DNA of 64,000 nucleotides from Algoriphagus resistens (GTDB lineage Bacteria > Bacteroidota > Bacteroidia > Cytophagales > Cyclobacteriaceae). Shown one piece after another: positions 60,594-64,000 of the stretch. The position numbers and the translations under genes were made by a program. Position 1 is the stretch's first letter. Every line of letters starts with the position of its first letter. The stretch is taken from assembly GCF_001442615.1 (NCBI RefSeq), contig NZ_LMXN01000013.1, forward strand, positions 143,832 to 207,831, written 5' to 3'. The notes below the pieces were generated by a model. It searched no databases. It saw only the letters and a program-made list of their open reading frames with translations, and had not been told where the DNA came from.

Positions 60594-61985
60594 ATGATCG
60601 AGGACACCGTAGAAATTTTTGATGCCATTATAATTGGATCCGGGCAAGCAGGAAATCCTCTTGCTTCGGCACTGGCCAAGGAAAAATGGAAAGTCGCCCT
60701 AGTCGAAAAAGGTGCTTTGGGAGGAACCTGTGTGAATACAGGTTGTACTCCTACAAAAGCATATGTGGCAAGCGCAAGAGCAGCCTGGGCGATTTCCAAC
60801 GCCTCAAATTTGGGAATTGATATTCCCAAATCGCCCAAAGTCAACTTGAAAGCGATTAAAAAAAGGAAAGACAAGCTAGTCAATCAATCCAGACTGGGCA
60901 TCCAAAAATCGATGGCAGATTCTCCCCGGATTTCCATGATACGTGGTGTTGCTACTTTTATAGATAAAACAAAAATAAAAGTAGGATCCCGGACTCTGAA
61001 GTCTACCCAAATCTTCCTGAATGTAGGTGCTAGGGCAAGGATTCCCAAAGGCTTTGAAGATGCCGATTACCTCACCAATACCTCCATACTTCAGCTCGAT
61101 AAAATTCCTGATCATCTGGTCATTGTAGGCGGAAGTTACATTGGCCTGGAATTCGCCCAGATTTTTAAACGGCTAGGATCGAAAGTCACTGTTTTAGAAA
61201 TGGGGGAAGCGCTCATCTCCAGAGAAGATAGACACACTTCGGAAGCTGTGAGAGAAATTTTGGAGAAGGAGGGTATAAAAATAATCTGTGGAGCGAAATG
61301 CCTTAAAGGCAAAAACAAGAAGTCCGGCGGTGTGACCGTCACTTTTTACAAAAACGATAAAGACACGCAGCTAAGCGGATCCCATTTACTGATCGCAACA
61401 GGGAGAATGCCGAATTCAGATCTACTCAAACCTGAAAAAGCAGGTCTTAAACTTGATGAAAAGGGATATATAGAAGTGAATTCAAAACTGGAAACGAATA
61501 TCGAGGGGATCTTTGCATTGGGAGACTGTAATGGAAAAGGGGCCTTTACCCATACCTCATACAATGATTTTGAGATTATGGAAGATCAGCTTTTCGGAGA
61601 AAAGAACAGAACGCTAGATGACAGGGTCATCAATTATGCCCTCTATATCGATCCTCCTCTTGGGCGGGCAGGCATGACCCTTAGCCAAGCTAAAGAAAGT
61701 GGCAAAAACCTTCTCTTTGCCAGAATACCAATGAGTGAGATTTCCAGAGCCAGGGAAAAAGGAGAAACCCAAGGCAAAATGGAGGTTATCGTGGACGCCG
61801 ATTCAGAGCAAATACTGGGAGCGGCAGTTTTGGGGACCGGAGGTGATGAGATAATCGGTACTTTTCTTACTGCTATGTATGGGAAAATCAGCTATAAAAA
61901 ACTGATGAACTCCGTGCAGACGCATCCTACAGTCACCGAACTCATCCCCACTCTTCTTCAGCAGCTCAAGCCAATCAAGAATTAA
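60594..61985 (+). CDS. Class I pyridine nucleotide-disulfide oxidoreductase (mercuric reductase/lipoyl dehydrogenase-like)
   Basis: This 463-residue flavoenzyme has the FAD loop AIIIGSGQAGNPLASALA, the redox pair GGTCVNTGCTPTKAY (C-x4-C), the NAD loop VIVGGSYIGLEFAQIF and the C-terminal dimer motif with QTHPTVTELIPTLL, where His is the catalytic base. No N-terminal heavy-metal domain or C-terminal Cys pair typical of mercuric reductase is present, and no lipoyl partner genes lie nearby. Its electron acceptor is therefore open. The repeat array starts five bases after its stop. Confidence 0.9.
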   Translation: MIEDTVEIFDAIIIGSGQAGNPLASALAKEKWKVALVEKGALGGTCVNTGCTPTKAYVASARAAWAISNASNLGIDIPKSPKVNLKAIKKRKDKLVNQSRLGIQKSMADSPRISMIRGVATFIDKTKIKVGSRTLKSTQIFLNVGARARIPKGFEDADYLTNTSILQLDKIPDHLVIVGGSYIGLEFAQIFKRLGSKVTVLEMGEALISREDRHTSEAVREILEKEGIKIICGAKCLKGKNKKSGGVTVTFYKNDKDTQLSGSHLLIATGRMPNSDLLKPEKAGLKLDEKGYIEVNSKLETNIEGIFALGDCNGKGAFTHTSYNDFEIMEDQLFGEKNRTLDDRVINYALYIDPPLGRAGMTLSQAKESGKNLLFARIPMSEISRAREKGETQGKMEVIVDADSEQILGAAVLGTGGDEIIGTFLTAMYGKISYKKLMNSVQTHPTVTELIPTLLQQLKPIKN

Positions 61986-61989
61986 ATTT

Positions 61990-62387
61990 ATGAAATCGAA
62001 AATGCAATAATTGATATACAACCGGATGGTTATCAACCACAAGAGACCCAACCTATCTGTAGAAAAGCATGGTCTTTAATAGATAACTTATATCGTATGA
62101 CATCGAGCATGACTCCAGCGTCACACACTGGGATGATTATACAACGCGCGAGATTCCATATGGCCTTTAAAAGACAAATTATAAACAGATGAAATACCCA
62201 TGACGGGCGGACGACACACAGGGGGATGATTATTACTTGTCGAAAGCCTCTCGACTACCGTTCTAAATGAACTAAGAAATTTAACTTATAATCATATGAA
62301 ATCGAGCATGTTGCAGGCAACACACAGAGGAATGATTATAATGCATGCGAGATTCCATATGACCCTTAAAAGACAAATTATAATCAT
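61990..62387 (+). repeat. Alternating 107/92/107/92-nt repeat array before the TspO-like gene
   Basis: Unit starts lie at 61990, 62097, 62189 and 62296, with the next gene's ATG at 62388, so spacings are 107, 92, 107 and 92. The two 92-nt units (62097, 62296) match those at 19335-19522 closely. The two 107-nt units match mainly at their edges and at GGATGRTTAT and appear decayed; their frames stop early. The array is therefore two copies of a 199-nt pair. The last unit ends in the same ATAATCATATGAAA that begins rsgA at the other locus. Confidence 0.88.
62097..62192 (+). CDS. Repeat-encoded 31-residue peptide, copy 3
   Basis: ATG at 62097 opens a 31-codon frame: MTSSM, SHTGMII, QRARFHM, then FKRQIINR and TGA (62190-62192), which overlaps the ATG of the next unit as ATGA. 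Compared with copy 1 the middle HM is retained while MH is replaced by QR. Same length as the other intact copies. Confidence 0.4.
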   Translation: MTSSMTPASHTGMIIQRARFHMAFKRQIINR

Positions 62388-62391
62388 ATGA
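62296..62391 (+). CDS. Repeat-encoded 31-residue peptide, copy 4
   Basis: ATG at 62296 opens MKSSM, THRGMIIMHARFHM, then LKRQIIII, stopping in a TGA (62389-62391) that overlaps the ATG at 62388 of the TspO-like gene as ATGA. This repeats exactly the arrangement seen before rsgA on the other strand. Confidence 0.45.
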   Translation: MKSSMLQATHRGMIIMHARFHMTLKRQIIII

Positions 62392-63182
62392 AAAATTCAC
62401 ATAGAGTCTATGCCTTACTGAATATGATCGTATTGATCGTAGTGATATTCTGGAACTACTGGGTAAATACCAACGGGTTGAATGGAAATACGGTAAGCTC
62501 ACTCAGTGAGGAATATGAAAATCTCTTTACTCCGGCAGGTTATGCCTTTTCCATTTGGGGAATAATTTTTTTATCTCTTTTTGCCCAGGCCATTTTCTTT
62601 ATCTCCAGAGCTTTCAGTCCCATCAAAGATTCTGATTTTCTTTCACAGATTGGCCCCTACCTAATCATAGCAAATACTGGCAATGCTCTCTGGATTTACA
62701 TGTGGCTGATGGAATTCACCGATTTCACAGTTGTTATTATGCTTGGGATTTTAGTTTGTCTGGTTATAACCATTTTGAATACAAATATGGAACGATGGGA
62801 TGCCCCCCGCCCCATTATCTTTTGGCTATGGTGGCCCATTGCGCTTTACAGTGGCTGGATAGCAGTGGCTACTATCGCAAATATCTCTGCATACCTGGCC
62901 AAAATTGGTTGGAACGGTGGTATATCAGAAGTCACATGGACCGTAACAATGCTCGTAATCGCTGTACTTCTCAATCTTTTTATGATCGCTATGCGAAACC
63001 TTCGGGAGTTTGCATTAGTGGGGGTTTGGGGCTTACTAGCAATTGCGGTAAGACATTGGGGAAACATCCCTACTGTCCAATGGACCGCACTCATTGGAGC
63101 CGTTGTGCTGTTTGTAGCCATAGGTTATAACGGCTATCAAAATAGAGAAACAGCTCCGTTTAAAATTTATGGGAACAACTAA
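62388..63182 (+). CDS. TspO/MBR-like tryptophan-rich membrane protein
   Basis: This 264-residue protein has about seven or eight hydrophobic segments and the motif ENLFTPAGYAFSIWGIIFLS, typical of the tryptophan-rich TspO/MBR-related group of Bacteroidota; many Trp residues follow. TspO proteins bind tetrapyrroles or sterols, but this longer form may differ. It is translated from an ATG that overlaps the repeat-encoded peptide stop, so its expression may depend on the array. Confidence 0.75.
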   Translation: MKNSHRVYALLNMIVLIVVIFWNYWVNTNGLNGNTVSSLSEEYENLFTPAGYAFSIWGIIFLSLFAQAIFFISRAFSPIKDSDFLSQIGPYLIIANTGNALWIYMWLMEFTDFTVVIMLGILVCLVITILNTNMERWDAPRPIIFWLWWPIALYSGWIAVATIANISAYLAKIGWNGGISEVTWTVTMLVIAVLLNLFMIAMRNLREFALVGVWGLLAIAVRHWGNIPTVQWTALIGAVVLFVAIGYNGYQNRETAPFKIYGNN

Positions 63183-63309
63183 CACACGGATTTTAAGCTT
63201 TATCTAAAATGACATCGGTAAAATAAACTCTTCAAAAGTCATGCTTTAGCGGTACCTAGGATTTTTTCAATATTTTAGACCTAGCTAATTTGGCTATAAC
63301 TTATTTGAT

Positions 63310-63548
63310 ATGGAATTTTTAGAGTGATTAGATCCTCAGCTCAAACTCTTCTGGTATATCGCGATATCCATTTCATTGATTTTTGTGCTGCAGACAATCC
63401 TTACATTTGTAGGATCGGAGGTTCAGACGGTATTGAAGCTGATTTTGATGGGGATCTGGATGGTTCAGAAGCTCCATTCCAGCTTTTCTCCTTGCGCAAC
63501 CTGATAAATTTCCTGCTTGGATTCAGCTGGACAGGGATCTCTTTTTAC
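63310..63548 (+). pseudogene. Decayed YqiJ/DUF1449-like membrane protein gene
   Basis: Starting at ATG 63310 the protein reads MEFLE, then an in-frame TGA (63325-63327), then LDPQLKLFWYIAISISLIFV, a membrane segment. Near 63425 the matching frame shifts by one to SDGIEADFDGDLDGSEAPF, followed by QLFSLRNLINFLLGFSWTGI. This is the N-terminal part of the NfeD/YqiJ-like (DUF1449) family. The gene stops matching at 63548 where tnpB sequence begins. It is broken by a nonsense codon, a frameshift and the junction. Confidence 0.75.
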
Positions 63549-64000
63549 AAAATGGCATCTATGAAAATATCAGATCACTTAAGGCCAACTTAAAGAAGCT
63601 CAGGTTTGAACAAAGACAGCTTTCGAAGAAAACAAAAGGAAGCAGATCAAGGGGCAGGCAAAAACAAAAACTTGCAGCTGCCCACGAACAAATAAGCAAT
63701 ATCAGAAAGGATTACCTGCACAAGGTATCAACTGAAATCATCAAAAACCACGATGTGATCAGCGTCGAAGACCTTGCTGTAAAGAATATAATGAAGAACC
63801 ATTGCCTGGCACAAGCAATGGGCGATGTTTCGTTGGGTGCATTTTACAGTATGCTTGAATATAAGGCCAATTGGAATGATAGGCCATTCGTTAAAATCGA
63901 CCGATGGTTCCCATCAAGCAAAAGCTGTTCAACTTGTGGATGGATAAAACAGGATTTAATCCTTTCCATAAGAGTTTGGGTCTGTGGATCTTGCGGTGAG
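63549..64000 (+). pseudogene. tnpB: 5'-truncated IS200/IS605 family TnpB (runs off the window)
   Basis: The open frame begins with NGIYENIRSLKANLKKLRFE and continues through GRQKQKLAAAHEQI, RKDYLHKVSTEI, the RuvC-II motif VISVEDLAVKNIMKN, then FVKIDRWFPSSKSCSTCGW and VCGSCGE of the zinc finger. The N-terminal part with the first RuvC Asp is absent: the frame joins the YqiJ-like pseudogene at 63548. No stop is seen before the window ends, where the last RuvC motif would follow. Target site-like TTTTTAC precedes the join. The nuclease is probably inactive. Confidence 0.85.

Noticed and set aside
62281..62502. 73-residue minus-strand frame containing ARFHM
   Set aside because: The ARFHM string arises on the opposite strand because the repeat arms are nearly palindromic; the frame runs against the TspO-like gene.
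63324..63593. Intact 89-residue protein
   Set aside because: Its first third is out of frame with the family, and its end reads tnpB in the wrong frame; it is part of the YqiJ-like pseudogene.

Overview
The window comes from a Bacteroidota genome, most likely order Cytophagales and near Algoriphagus/Cyclobacteriaceae (inference, no database search). The evidence is a GldA-GldF-GldG gliding ABC transporter, a protein with a type IX secretion (T9SS) C-terminal domain, clade-typical families (DUF4199, VF530, DUF2461, NTF2-like), scarce Shine-Dalgarno sites, and promoters of the Bacteroidota TTTG-N19-TAnnTTTG type, seen almost perfectly before tRNA-Ala and clpS. Most of the window is ordinary chromosome at moderate AT content.

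Layout. 0-6.2 kb: two VOC proteins, a VF530 protein, dnaN and gldG-gldF-gldA. 6.2-6.6 kb: a gene-free stretch with a candidate structured RNA ending in a terminator hairpin. 6.6-12 kb: M20 amidohydrolase, alpha/beta hydrolase, DEAD-box helicase, dihydroorotase, tRNA-His. 12.4-16.9 kb: a three-gene glycogen operon (debranching enzyme, GT4 glycosyltransferase, GH57). 17-20.8 kb: waaA, rsgA, a PyrR-like phosphoribosyltransferase and panB, with two copies of a peptide-coding palindromic repeat between waaA and rsgA. 20.9-31.6 kb: LMW phosphatase, fructosamine kinase family, Gfo/Idh/MocA oxidoreductase, aspartate kinase, fbp, sugar dehydrogenase, gpsA-plsB-like, DUF4199, polyprenyl synthase. 31.7-36.6 kb: thrA-thrB-thrC preceded by a Thr/Ile-rich leader peptide. 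36.8-42.8 kb: mixed housekeeping genes including clpS, recR and tRNA-Ala.

42.8-48.2 kb is an accessory block downstream of tRNA-Ala. It opens with a frameshifted GIY-YIG gene and a tRNA-like remnant. It then carries a TsdA-like diheme cytochrome, two DsrE-type proteins (one with a Sec signal, one with a Tat signal), a berberine-bridge-type FAD oxidoreductase, and a regulator joining DUF4242, a degenerate nucleotidyl-cyclase-like domain and an AraC DNA-binding domain. This reads like a small periplasmic sulfur/redox module with its own regulator (inference). 48.4-62 kb returns to core genes: HAD phosphatase, murF, a T9SS cargo protein, YtcJ-like amidohydrolase, S9 peptidase and a class I disulfide oxidoreductase. 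The right edge holds a decayed YqiJ/DUF1449 gene directly joined to a 5'-truncated IS200/IS605 tnpB.

The most unusual feature is a dispersed repeat of about 92 nt, found in two copies at 19.3-19.5 kb (minus strand) and in an alternating 107/92/107/92 nt array at 62.0-62.4 kb (plus strand), with a possible diverged relative at 49.2 kb. Every intact unit encodes a 31-residue peptide whose stop codon overlaps the next start as ATGA. At the first locus this makes an unbroken chain of overlaps from waaA through two peptides into rsgA. An internal hairpin keeps its pairing while its sequence changes between copies, so the element appears to be kept both as a fold and as an open reading frame.
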